In this document: in pieces, positions 1 to 11,300 of the stretch
Layout of the letters: each line of letters starts with the position of its first letter
How positions within the stretch are numbered: the first letter of the stretch is position 1
NCBI GenBank assembly: GCA_940671915.1
Contig: CALNVZ010003435.1
Coordinates: 14,721,744 to 14,785,743 of the forward strand
Length of the DNA stretch: 64,000 nucleotides
Reading direction: 5' to 3'
From: Paracentrotus lividus
Taxonomy: Eukaryota > Echinodermata > Echinoidea > Camarodonta > Echinidae
Position numbers and translations under genes: made by a program
Notes under the pieces: generated by a model
Databases searched by the model: none
What the model was told of the DNA's origin: nothing
Seen by the model: only the letters and a program-made list of their open reading frames with translations

Positions 1-1106
1 TGTCCCCTGCATCTGGATATCCGGAGTATATATTTTCAAATAAAAGCATCATCAATCAAAAAGTGTCAAATAAAAGGTAAGCTAATTGGTCCTTATTTCA
101 TTTTGATACATATCAAACTTTAGGTCTATGTCGAGAATTGATGTTGTTACTAAAATACATGTACATTCGTGTTTAAAAATAGCGGATTGCCTTCTGTGAA
201 ATATCATAAGAAAACGAGAACTCAAACACAACACATAGAAACCAAAATACGTGATGGATCGTTGCTTAAATAAAATGGATTTGATACCTATACACATTGA
301 TGAAATGTTGGCTCACTTTATACTTTCAGTATAATCCCGAGCAAAATGAGAATACAAATAAATAATTGATAGTCATACGAATCAGATTAATTCTATTGGT
401 CCATTAGGAAATGTGTTATAGTCGTACTTGAGGCAGATGTTCAAAATAAATGAAGCAATATAGGCCCTGTATCGTGTATAGACCTACGCCAATGAAATAA
501 AACGAACTGACAGTTCTAAGCAAAACTACTAATAACGTTATAGTGAAACGACGATAATAAAAGAATGGTAATTAACAGATTGCTCGATTGTCACTTTTTC
601 ATCAGTTTTCATCCAGAGGAAGACCAACTTGTTTTAATGTCAATGTATTTCGTATATATTTTGAAATCTGTATCCCGTAGTTTTTCCATTTGCTATTCGA
701 TTTCATTATGCCATCTTATCATGCTATATTTTCTTATATTTGTTTTGCATTTGTGTGTTTGATTGGATATGTTTTTATGCTGATCAGGTTACTCTGTATA
801 AATATTCGAGAATAAATAAATAAAAATCCTGTGCGGAAGTTTTATTATCAATCACAAGTTCTAGAATATGATTATTGTTATTATGTCATTCGTTTTACCA
901 TAACTTAATTCCATTATCTTTACTTTGCCTGAACTCTCTCTTGAACTCGAAAAAATGTTGTTTGATTTGATTGGACTGAACTACATCAAACTTTACAGCC
1001 ACACCTTCCACTAAACTCCAAATTGAGCCGTGTTTCACACAAACTTTACATCGTGTTTGGCTTGTTTGGTCTTAGCCGATTCAATGTCGTGTGAATGAGG
1101 TTTCAT
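1..1106. other. AT-rich flank, nothing assigned
   Basis: Only short chance open frames are present. No splice-bounded coding segment, RNA gene or clear repeat was recognised. Confidence 0.6.
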
Positions 1107-1349
1107 ACTGGGGCAACCTCCTGCGGGCGACGCACGACATTTACCCCGGCGACAATCGCTCCGCAGTTTATTTCTACTAAGACAGTATAGGGTTAGGAGT
1201 ATGGTTGTAGTAGGGTTTTATTTTAGGTTTAGGGTAGGGTAAAGTGGAAATCCAGCATTGTCCAGGGTAGAAATTAGTAATCAGACTAGTGGATAAAATT
1301 TACAGCGGAGATATTGTCGCTGGAATAAATGTCGCGGCATCCCTCCAGT
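1107..1349. mobile_element. Inverted-repeat MITE, ends ACTGG
   Basis: The left end actggggcaacctcctgcgg and the right end, read in reverse complement as actggagggatgccgcgac, are related. The inner segments ggcgacaatcgctccgc and gcggagatattgtcgct also pair. It is about 243 bp long, with no coding capacity. Confidence 0.7.
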
Positions 1350-1478
1350 GTTTAAAATGTCATCACGTCGTTCAGTCTATAATTGAGCCTATTAGTCGTG
1401 CTTACATTATATGATTGGCAGGCTTGGTAGGGGTAGTTCTGAACAAGCATGGAACCTACATCAACAGTTTCAGTGATA

Positions 1479-1945
1479 TACAGTGTGTCCCAGAACAAAA
1501 TAAACCCAAGTTTGAAAACCTCATTATAAAATTTCGTTGCTTGTTTGACCTTGAGATTTTCATAATAAGGAGTAACTTATATTCTATTCAATGATACCAA
1601 ACTTATACCTGTGTTGTGATGGATTGCTCAACACTTTGGTGAAAAATGATTTTTAAAAGTTGCCTTGTATCAAGTTTGGGCAAAAGCAGCCCTTGCATTT
1701 CGATAGTTCAAGTAAACCTTTGTCCCTTATGAATGGACTCAGGAAGGCTGATCTCAAACAAAGAATAAATGATCAGAAAGCCAGGCTTGCTTCTGACAAT
1801 ACTTGGTAAAAGATTCTTTTGACCAAAACTTTTTCAAAAGTCGAGTGCTCAGTGATCCATGACAGTACAGGTATAATTTTGGTATCACTGGAGTTACTCT
1901 TTGTAATGATCATGATGATATGAAAATTACTGAGGCATAATATGA
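1479..1945. mobile_element. Decayed foldback element starting TACAGTGTGTCCC
   Basis: The left end tacagtgtgtcccagaac resembles mariner-type termini. A left-arm segment (atgataccaaacttatacct, about 1590) pairs with a right-arm segment reading gtgataccaaaattatacct in reverse (about 1875). The right terminus has decayed. Confidence 0.5.
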
Positions 1946-2103
1946 TATACAATTTCAATACGAGTCTCTCGAAGTTGGTTTACATTTACTTGGGACGCAT
2001 TACTATATAGGCGTGAATGTTAATCGTGTATAGAGCAGCTTCGGAAGTAAATGGGGGCGAGGGTGGGGGTGGGGGTAAATATAGGGATAGAGAGGAAACG
2101 AAA

Positions 2104-2551
2104 TACAGTCTGTGTCAAATAAAATGGTACAAGTGGAAAACATTTTTTTATAGTATGAAGATTAATCACAGGCTGCTATTGTTTGGTATTTTCATAAAGC
2201 AGGAAGATCAGACTTTCACCTGGAATTTATTCATCACATTTGGTGCTGTAGTTTTTGAAATATGACTAGTTTTCTACAATTAAGAAAAATCCATTTTTCG
2301 CACGCCGCCCCATGCTTTTGTGTATAGGTTTCGCATAATGGCCACGAAGTGCTCAATTTCGATTTGATCCTCGTCGCACAAAATTTAGCATAACTTTTGT
2401 TTTACGAAAGCAAATTATATAGAACAAAGCGCATCAGCAAGGAAAATCTTTTGGCTTTATTTTGGTACCACATACACACATTATTTGAAAATATGTCACA
2501 CCTAAATACTTTTTTTTCGACTGTACCATTTTTTTTAATACTCAGACTGTA
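2104..2551. mobile_element. MITE family A, copy 1, TA-flanked
   Basis: The left end tacagtctgtgtcaaataaa and right end (reverse) tacagtctgagtatt, each followed by an aaaatggtac block, form terminal inverted repeats. A second copy occurs at 19133-19815. Tc1/mariner-like ends are present but no transposase is visible. Confidence 0.75.
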
Positions 2552-4330
2552 GATCGAGAAAATGGCGCGACCATCAGATTGACTTGCTTGTCTCTGCGTG
2601 ATTCTGTCTAGGTATTGTTAGTTGTCCCATATTCCTGCCGATTGATACAATCAGGATGCATTTGGCCGAATTCTATAAATAAAGATATTTTTTAATTTCC
2701 CATATGTTTTACCGCTTTCTACGAAATAACGTATATATTCAGTTCTTATACTGCTACATCGTCAATACAGTGTTCGAAGTTCCTCATATCTGCATCTGCC
2801 ACATTTTATCGTTCAGGTTCCATTTTTATTTATCGTGTAATACGGACATGTTACTTCCAATTTCTATCCCAATGGTCTAAAAAAAAACCTTTCCCATATT
2901 GTCTCTCTCTCTCTCTCTCATAAAAGATAATTATATTAATATTTTGGCAATGGAACTAGAACGAAGACATGACATTATACATGTGATGTTCTCCGACTTT
3001 TTTTTCGGCATGATGCCAATCTCATAATGTCAAACGTACATTACATGTACAAGCACGACAATTACATGATGTAGGTACGGTATGTGTAGTATGTGTAATA
3101 CTACGCAATTTGTTCTGAGATCCATCAATCAAGTTAAAGCTATCATTTTCGTCTTAAAGTTGCCTCATATTTTAGTATGCTATCACTTGTATAAAAGATT
3201 GAATGTCATGAAATGATAGTTGTTCATGTGGCCCAGTCTCAACATTGAGCAATGTCTCACAATAACATGTGCGAATCACCCTTAGTTATATTCTTTCAGA
3301 CAGTGACCACATCAAATTTACTTATCAAAGTGTTAATTTTAGTATTAACATTCTAGTGATAATTATGATTTCATAATAAATGTCATCAAAACCACTGGTA
3401 ATAAACTGTTGTCTATATTAAATAAAATCTATACATCTACTAATTTCTTGAAATATGATCATCACACAATTCCCTTTTGCGCATGCATCTCCATTTGTAT
3501 GAATTGAAATTAATATTAAGCATTTCAATTACTAATACCACGCAATGATTTTTAAAAACGTACCAGTATTTTTAATAAATGCCTGTAAAGTGTGTAATCC
3601 TTTGTGATCAGATTTAAGATTTCTGGTCACCCATCCCGTTGTATGACACATGATTTATGTTATTATTATTTTTGTTTCTTTATAGTTATTATGAAGGTTT
3701 CAGTTTACTGTAAAATGCAGTTTACATTTTTACCCATAAATTTTAGATAGGCCTATGGAAAAACTAAACTAGGACAATAATGCAAAGGGTCTGTACGGAC
3801 AAATGAATCGTTTGGAATAGTTAACGGTATAGGTGAAATGATCAAAATAAAGTGGGTTTTTTTACCAACTATCTGGTCAATGACGTTATCAAATTGGGAG
3901 TATGGGGAGGCCATGAATGATTTTTCTAATTTGTCGAATTGATCTGCTTATATCACACAGTGAAAATACACCGTGTATACTGTTGCAGTACTCTGAATCC
4001 TAAAGCATTTAGTATTTTTGTTCAAATATTTACCGGTACACTATATTCGGTCGAAATTGGGGCATTTATTTGCAGCTGTGCTTGCATACAAACTGTGTCC
4101 ACATCACAGGTAGTTTTAATTTGTATTCAGATGTAAGCAAACTTCAGTGGTTCATTGTAAAAAGATGAGGAATATTGCACCCCTAATAATTGGGAATTTA
4201 CCTCTGCGGATGATTTTTTTTTTTAAAACAAAAGCGCACTAAAAATATTATTTTTAGGCAGATCCTTACTTTAATCATATGTATATACATATCATATGTA
4301 TATGTATATTATACAAATAGTGCATGCTAG
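2552..4330. other. Intergenic, nothing assigned
   Basis: AT-rich sequence with a short CT tract near 2902-2920. No gene or clear element was recognised. Confidence 0.6.
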
Positions 4331-4334
4331 CGAG

Positions 4335-4482
4335 TGCAATATACCATAATATGAGTGTCCATAAATTTCAAATTTCTCGCGTGCGTATGCGTTTATATTT
4401 CAACGAGGCCGTAGGCGAGTTTAATATAAACGCACAAGAGGAATTTGAAAATTTATGGACACGAATGATATTGTATATAAAC
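4335..4482. mobile_element. Short foldback MITE
   Basis: Left arm gtgtccataaatttcaaatt pairs with right arm gaatttgaaaatttatggac, and cgtttatattt pairs with aatataaacg around a gaggccgtaggcgag core. The apparent 93-residue open frame here is a by-product of the palindrome. Confidence 0.7.
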
Positions 4483-5049
4483 GACAAGCATGTGCTATAT
4501 GTTATATTAGATGGGAACAGAAAATTGTATCAAATATATCTGAAACTTACCTTTACTATTTATATGAATGAACCCTCTCTCCAAGAAGACTTGAAAATCC
4601 CTTAACACGTAAAACAGGAGAGTTTTTAATCCTTGAAAGTTAAATGTAACGCGTGAACTAGTCTATGATGAATCCTCTCTTCAGCTCTTGAAGTATTTAG
4701 TTCTATTAGTAGCTCTATTTAGTATTTGGAGTTCCACATAGTCAGTAATGTTGCATTAATAGATGCATGCAGTATTTATTATAGTAATAGACCCCTAGAT
4801 ATTTGACCTTGCCTAATCTGGTGTTTTATCTTTGCCAATATGTTTGCCAAACTTTTGGTGCTAATTAAGCCTATTGTGACGTATAATTGTTGCTCCGCGT
4901 ATCTATTGGTGCGCACCATTTTTTTTACTTGCGCAACAAGGCAGTGCAGAAATTGCCGGTTATAGTGCCGCGGTGCACATAATACCGAATTACGGCATGT
5001 GCAAAATAGGGGCAATTGACCAATCAGAAGCCTTCTTCATACCACCCAT

Positions 5050-5073
5050 TTATATATATATAATATATATATA

Positions 5074-5130
<57 letters not shown>

Positions 5131-5163
5131 ATATATATAGTATATATAATATATATATATATC
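5050..5163. repeat. (TA)n microsatellite
   Basis: About 110 bp of almost pure TA with a few interruptions. Confidence 0.95.
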
Positions 5164-5305
5164 AGACATCAGGCCGCGCTGTACCATTATTTAAGAAATG
5201 TGATGATATATATAATTGTCAAAAGTCAAGTATTTAATCCAACGTATAGATTAATCTTCCTTCAACTGCAACATCATAATTTAGAACCATGCAGATAGTA
5301 CTGGG

Positions 5306-5541
5306 ATGATCCGCGAAAATACAGATTATTTATATCATGCTCATAAGATTGGCATCTTAACATGTGAAATGATAATGTATTACGTTATAATTTTCCATAT
5401 TAGTATATCTGGAGTAAAAAAAGCGGAGCCGGTTGAGCGATCCAAGCCAGTCTTAAAAGCTAAAGATGCGAAGGACGAGAGGAAGGAAGCAAATGACGTG
5501 AAGATTTCAAAACATGAAGCAAACACTGGCGGGAAAGAGGG
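5306..5541 (+). CDS. Sialyltransferase exon 1 or 2: N-terminus and charged stem
   Basis: The coding part ends at a strong donor (GG|GTAAGT) in phase 2, which joins the next exon to make a glycine codon. From 5404 on it encodes a lysine- and glutamate-rich stem (VKKAEPVERSKP..., DERKEANDVK). Two readings are possible. An acceptor (tattag) just before 5404 would make this an internal exon, with the membrane anchor upstream and unseen. Alternatively the in-frame ATG at 5306 is the start, and the modestly hydrophobic stretch ILTCEMIMYYVIIFHISIS is the anchor. A glutamate inside that stretch and the AT-rich, intron-like base use before 5404 argue for the first reading. The total length of 381 residues argues for the second. 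Confidence 0.65.
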
Positions 5542-8295
5542 GTAAGTAAAAAACCATCTCCATATCGGTATTTCTCTCTATCTTTATCTACTCTTCTCCA
5601 TATCTGTATCTATCTCTCTCTATCTTTATCTACTCCTCTCTTTATCTGGATCTCTCTCTAAGTTATCTACTCCTCTCACCTCTCCGTTGCAAGTTGACAT
5701 CGGCGTTACCCTGATAGAGGTAATGAATAGAAGTTTTTGACAATATTAGCCAGTGGTTTTTTCACGCGTGACGCTCAAAGCTTTTGGTCGACAGGCTAAA
5801 TCGAGAACTTGAGATGGTTTGTTTCACCTTTTACTAGTCTGATGGTGTCATCACATATAAAACTAGTGGGCTTCATGTGTGAATTATTATTATTATTTAT
5901 GAAAAGCTTCTATTTATTACCTTTCACACGGGATGACGCCGATGTCAACGTACAAATCGGAAAGTGCCTATTCTGTCTTTACTTCTAATGGTCCGTGGAA
6001 TGATTTTGAAAATGGGTGGGGGGGGGGGAGTGTTGCTAAATATGCCAAAATCATGATGGACTGAAGCCCCCAGCTGCTCCCCAGCTCTGTGGTATCTGCC
6101 TCTCTCTCAATCTCTCTTTCTCACTCTTTATCTCATTGTATGTGTCTCTCTCACATCTCCCTTTCTGTCTTTTTCCTTTTAGACCCTATCCATTTTTCAT
6201 TTATGTTTTCATAAACTCTAATCTTTTCCTTGGCACGTGCCAACTCTCAATGACATCGGTGACATTTAAGTATGGTTAGGATTCGATATCTTTATCCGGG
6301 CAAACATGATGTTTCCCAGCAAAGCAAAACATGAACTATACCATACCAATTTGTTTATATAATGGGAACAGCGACACTTGACTAACTTCCTACAAAGAAA
6401 CTTTGTGATTGAAGCCATAATATGGACGTGATTGGGAACAATCATTGCAATTAAAGGGCCTGTCCCACAGAAGGCGATCGTTGTGGCGACAACCTATGCA
6501 TGTTAGAACCTGCCAGAATCGTGTCAGAATCGTAGGTGACCGAAGATCATATACGTATCTACCACTCTGTCTACGATAGGCTACGACAACGACTTGCTTC
6601 CACGCAAACAATAGGCTAATAATAGCTGGTATCCGATAATACAATAGCCTCGACCTTCGAGCATCTCGCGGCTCGACTTCTCTTGTCGCAGCTTATAATC
6701 AACCAAAATATGAACTTGCGCACTGTGGCGATCCTTGCGACCGACACAGGCGATTAAGTGTTTTGTACCTGATGGCGGCCTGTCGCCTTTAGGTTCGTGA
6801 TAGTCCTCTCAGTCGTGCATCATAATTTGGGTCGTGAGTGATTTTTGAAAATTTCAAAAATTAAAATCAACGGCGACTGTACAGTATCTGAATGGGAGGC
6901 CAATCCTGATTTTGGTAAATGTTGGTGGCGACAAAGGCCGTAGCGGCTTAAATTTCACTGGCCGGTAGGTTCAGTGATGCGTGCAACGTACGCTGGAGCG
7001 CGACAACCTACAACTGGCCGCCGTTCCGCTGTGCTAAACAAGTCTTATCTGGCGACAATCTACGATAGCACCTTGTCGCGACAAGAGAAGACAGGCTACG
7101 GTCATTGACGTCAACCAAACTGACGCCGGCTATTGTTTAACTTGTTGAGCAACCAACGGCGAACAAAATTTTGCTACGTATTTGTTGGCGACAGACGCGA
7201 TAATTCACGAGCTAAGAGGCGATTTGACCTGCGCATGGTGGCGATGGGTACTAAAAAGTAGTTCGTAGGTTGTCGCCACAACGATCGCCTTCTGTGGGAC
7301 AGGCCCTTCACGATTATAACTAATGCTAACAGCACAACCCAAATCAGAGTTATTCAGTACAACTCTTGTAAGAATGGAGAATGAGAATCAAAGTCGTTTT
7401 CGAGCTAAAAGGATATGTTTTTAATCCTTGTGTGTCCTATGATTTATTCACGTGTTGCTATGACATTGTGATTTTACTCCTCTGTCGATCGGAACTGAAA
7501 AAAAAAAACACCAAAAAACAAAACAAAAAACGGATGGATCTATTAGACAGATAAGAAGTCACATCTCATGGACCTACCCTATAAGCAACGGCGTACCCAA
7601 TTAACTTACTGATCTAAATAGAGCCATTCATCCTCATTAGTTTATGGTATACTTTAATTTATCTGTAATTTGTATCATTATATTTCATTTTTATGCGGAA
7701 AATAAAAACAAACGTAGATCGATATCGATTCACAAAGGGCAGATAATAGCTAAGCATTCTATCTGAGATAAATAGGATGAATCGTTTTGTCTTTAAACAA
7801 CAGCTGAATTGACTATATTGATTTGTGATAATGATACTCGTCTTCTTCAAACCAGTTAAATTCGATTTGAATGCATCATTCCCCTCCCCCCCCCCCATTC
7901 ATCCACTTTCCATCAATTGATTGTTTTATATTTCTTGCCTCGTCAGAGTCGCGCTTGGAGATGTAGTACAATGCAAACCGAAGAGGGCGACAAATCGAAT
8001 GGAGAATTTGTTTGGTGAGATGTTCAATTCTAGCTTGCCGCCGTTTATGACTCTGTCAGCATTGCAGTCTGCCAGCGCCAAAAGATACCCACTTCCATTT
8101 GGCTTTCGTGAAGTTGGTACGTTTGGTAAAATTTTCCCCCTTCTAATATTTCTTTTCACTTTTTAATTCAAAGAGAGTGTCAGTGCTACAAGAAAATGTT
8201 TGAGGACATGTTGGCTTCTCATTCTTTCGTATCCACCATTTCCAACAAGAAGTATAGGCTTATTAGGAATATATACATATTATATATATCACACA

Positions 8296-8359
<64 letters not shown>

Positions 8360-11300
8360 GCGAAAGAAATGCTTCCCGGACAAAACGTCGTTGGTGCTTC
8401 ATTGTATGAATTATACAAGTGAAAGAAATGAAGAAATGAAACGCCAGTTGAAGCTTCTGTGTATACCTCTTTTATCCTGTCAAGCTTTCGATTTTAATCT
8501 TCTTCAGGGCCATTCTTATATACAATTGAAACATAACAAAAATACCAATTTTTCCAAAATATACAAATAATTCTAAATTAATAACTAGCAATTGAATGTA
8601 TAGGCCTATAATTATAGTTGTATAGTCTCAAGTTAAGTTACGAAAAAGACGTATACACACTAAGAAAAGTAAAAGTGTGCTTACTTTGATATTACCTAGG
8701 CCTACATATTCTTTGGGTTCGAAATACTAAGTAGGCTAAATATCACTATAGGCTATACGTACTTTATGAAACATAAAGCAAAGTGTATATTCAAAGCAAA
8801 TTTATTTGAGTGTGACCTCTCTCGTGTTTCTTGAGCAGTGTGAATTATCTTCACATGATGCTTAAATCCTTTTAAAAAATTGACTGTTATATTATAATGA
8901 TGTGTAATTGTCTCATAATATTGTTGCTAACAGAGGGAGCGGCTCGCGGTGTTCTGCAAAAGTTACCAAATACAGGTTTACCTGAAGAAATCAAACAGTA
9001 AGTATTTTCAAAATAAAGATGGAAATATCAGTTAATGCGTTTGTTTGAAATAAAGAAAAAAAAATGACAATGACAATGCCAAGCTCTTAACGCTTGATAT
9101 ACGGTGCGTATCAATAAAAAGTAGAGTTTTGTACCGTAGAGTTAACATGGTTAATACCAATGGGAGCTTATCAAGCAGCAATATAAAACTAGAGCTTTTA
9201 TAATTGTAATGCGTACAATTATCGGTGGTATGTACTGATATGTATTTGTAATGCAAAACAGTATGCAGCAATTGGCTACAGGAGAGAGAGAGAACAAAAC
9301 TGAAACGAAAAGAGAGGGTAAAGTAAACTTTTTGAAAAAGAAGAAAATGAATTGTGTAATGTGATGAGTTTTACATTTAATTACCTTTTACAATTCGACT
9401 GTTTGGGAACTGTCTCAGCCTTAACATGAAAAGCATTGGGGAGAAAATCAACCAATATTTAATCCTGATAATAACTAAATTTGGACTGAAAAAAAAAAAT
9501 GAATTGTGGGTTTGCATGAGAATATGCCGATGTTTTATTTCTTAGACCCCACATTTATAAGTTGATTATTTTAACTATGTCATAAACTTTCAGAACATGT
9601 GAAAAAATGAATAGGGTTTCGACCTTGGACGAGCTTTGGAGGATTCTAAAGACGTATTGTTTTGTTATGTTTTTACGTTATTTACCCCATTGACGCACGC
9701 GCGGAAATTGAAATTTGATGAGCGCGTGCGTCTGTATGTTCGGCTGGAAACGATTTAAAATATATAGAAACTCCTAAGAGAATTGCATTTATTGCCAATC
9801 AAGAAAAAACCGGAATTTTACGCGATTTAAAAAGTGCGCGCAAAACGCGCGCACGGGCGCTTACGCGCAGAAATGTTCAAAATTCTTGAAATGGCCTGAA
9901 ACATACTTTGTATAAATATGGGGTGATTTGAGCATTTTTAGATTTTGACACACCGGTTTTCAAAATTTTCAACCTGTTACAAGCATTTATCAAATAGGCT
10001 GTCGAATTATTTTTGTTAGGAAAATGACGCTCTTCAATTTGAGACCAGCCACGATTCAATTGGCGAAAATTTTTGACGCCAACGCTTCTGGACTTGTAAA
10101 AAAAAAAAAAAAAAAAAGGAGCATTTGCAATTGATGGTGTATCCAACTCTGAAAAAGATAATTGGGGGTTGCCGTTGATCCTGAAGAATTATTAAGGATT
10201 TTGTGTAGGCATGTTTTGCCAAAATGGCATATTTTGGTAAAATTGACAAAATTCGCGTGCGCGTAGTTCCAACTTGAACAGACCATCATTTCGTTATGAA
10301 TAGTCTAAAAAGTAGTGATTATGGTGTCAAATTGTTGTCAATATTATCAAGATTACTTTTAAGCCAGCGCACACATTGCGATGCGATTGCACTGCGATCC
10401 GATTGCAACAAATAGCCAATCGCATCGCAGTGCAATCGCATCGCAGGCCAGCGCACACATTGCAACAGGTGCTGCATATCACCATGGTACCTCCTTTTAC
10501 GCGCAGGCGCGCAGTAATACCACCTCCATCTCTAGCCAATCTGATTGGCTGAAATTATCCAAATCGCAGGAAAATGCCGAAGATTTGACATGTCAAATGT
10601 CTGAGATTTGGTCTGCGATTCTTCTGCAACACATCGCATCGCAGTGCAGCGTGTTGCAGGTTGGCGCACACACTGCGATTTTGTTGCAATCGGATCGCAG
10701 TGCAATCGCATCGCAATGTGTGCGCTGGGCTTAAGAAAAAAAATCAATGATCTCAAGCCGCATTCTTCGCCTACGGGCATCAATGCGCGCAATATCGTGC
10801 GCGCCATTTTTTTCTTGAAATGCTTAAAATGACCTGAAACGTACTCTACTTCAGCATAAAGTGATTTTGAACATTTTTAATTTTTGCACGCGCGTAATTC
10901 CTTAATGCGCGTACTTACGCGCGCGCATTATGTTTAAAAAGATGCGCTTTAATTTGAAGTTTATGTGTACTAAATATGATTGATCAATGATTATTAGTTA
11001 TGAAGTTATGATTGATAATGTGATTTTACAAAATGGCGTCTAGATGACGTCACATTATGCTAATGAGCTAGAAAAGATTTCAGTGCTCAGATTTCATGAT
11101 GATCTATCATTCTGAAAGTTTGAAATACTTTAATGCATTATTTTTTGAGTTATCGTGTCTACAAGAATTGTACAGGAGAATAAAAAAAAAAAAAGAAAAA
11201 AAAAAGAAAAGAAAATTCGGACAATTACAAGAAGTGATATGTACATACGTACATACCACCTAATGAACTGTCAACTGTCTTAAACTATATGTACTTGCAA

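Noticed and set aside
4324..4605. 93-residue open frame upstream of the sialyltransferase, as a possible first exon
   Set aside because: Most of it is a palindromic MITE, and there is no type II anchor or phase-2 donor that fits.
8440..8520. Hammerhead ribozyme (CTGAAGA ... GAAA)
   Set aside because: The core words are present, but I found no closing stem I partner or cleavage triplet in place.
10381..10832. Overlapping open frames of 74-117 residues on both strands
   Set aside because: They follow the repeated words of the TTAA-bordered MITE and resemble no protein.
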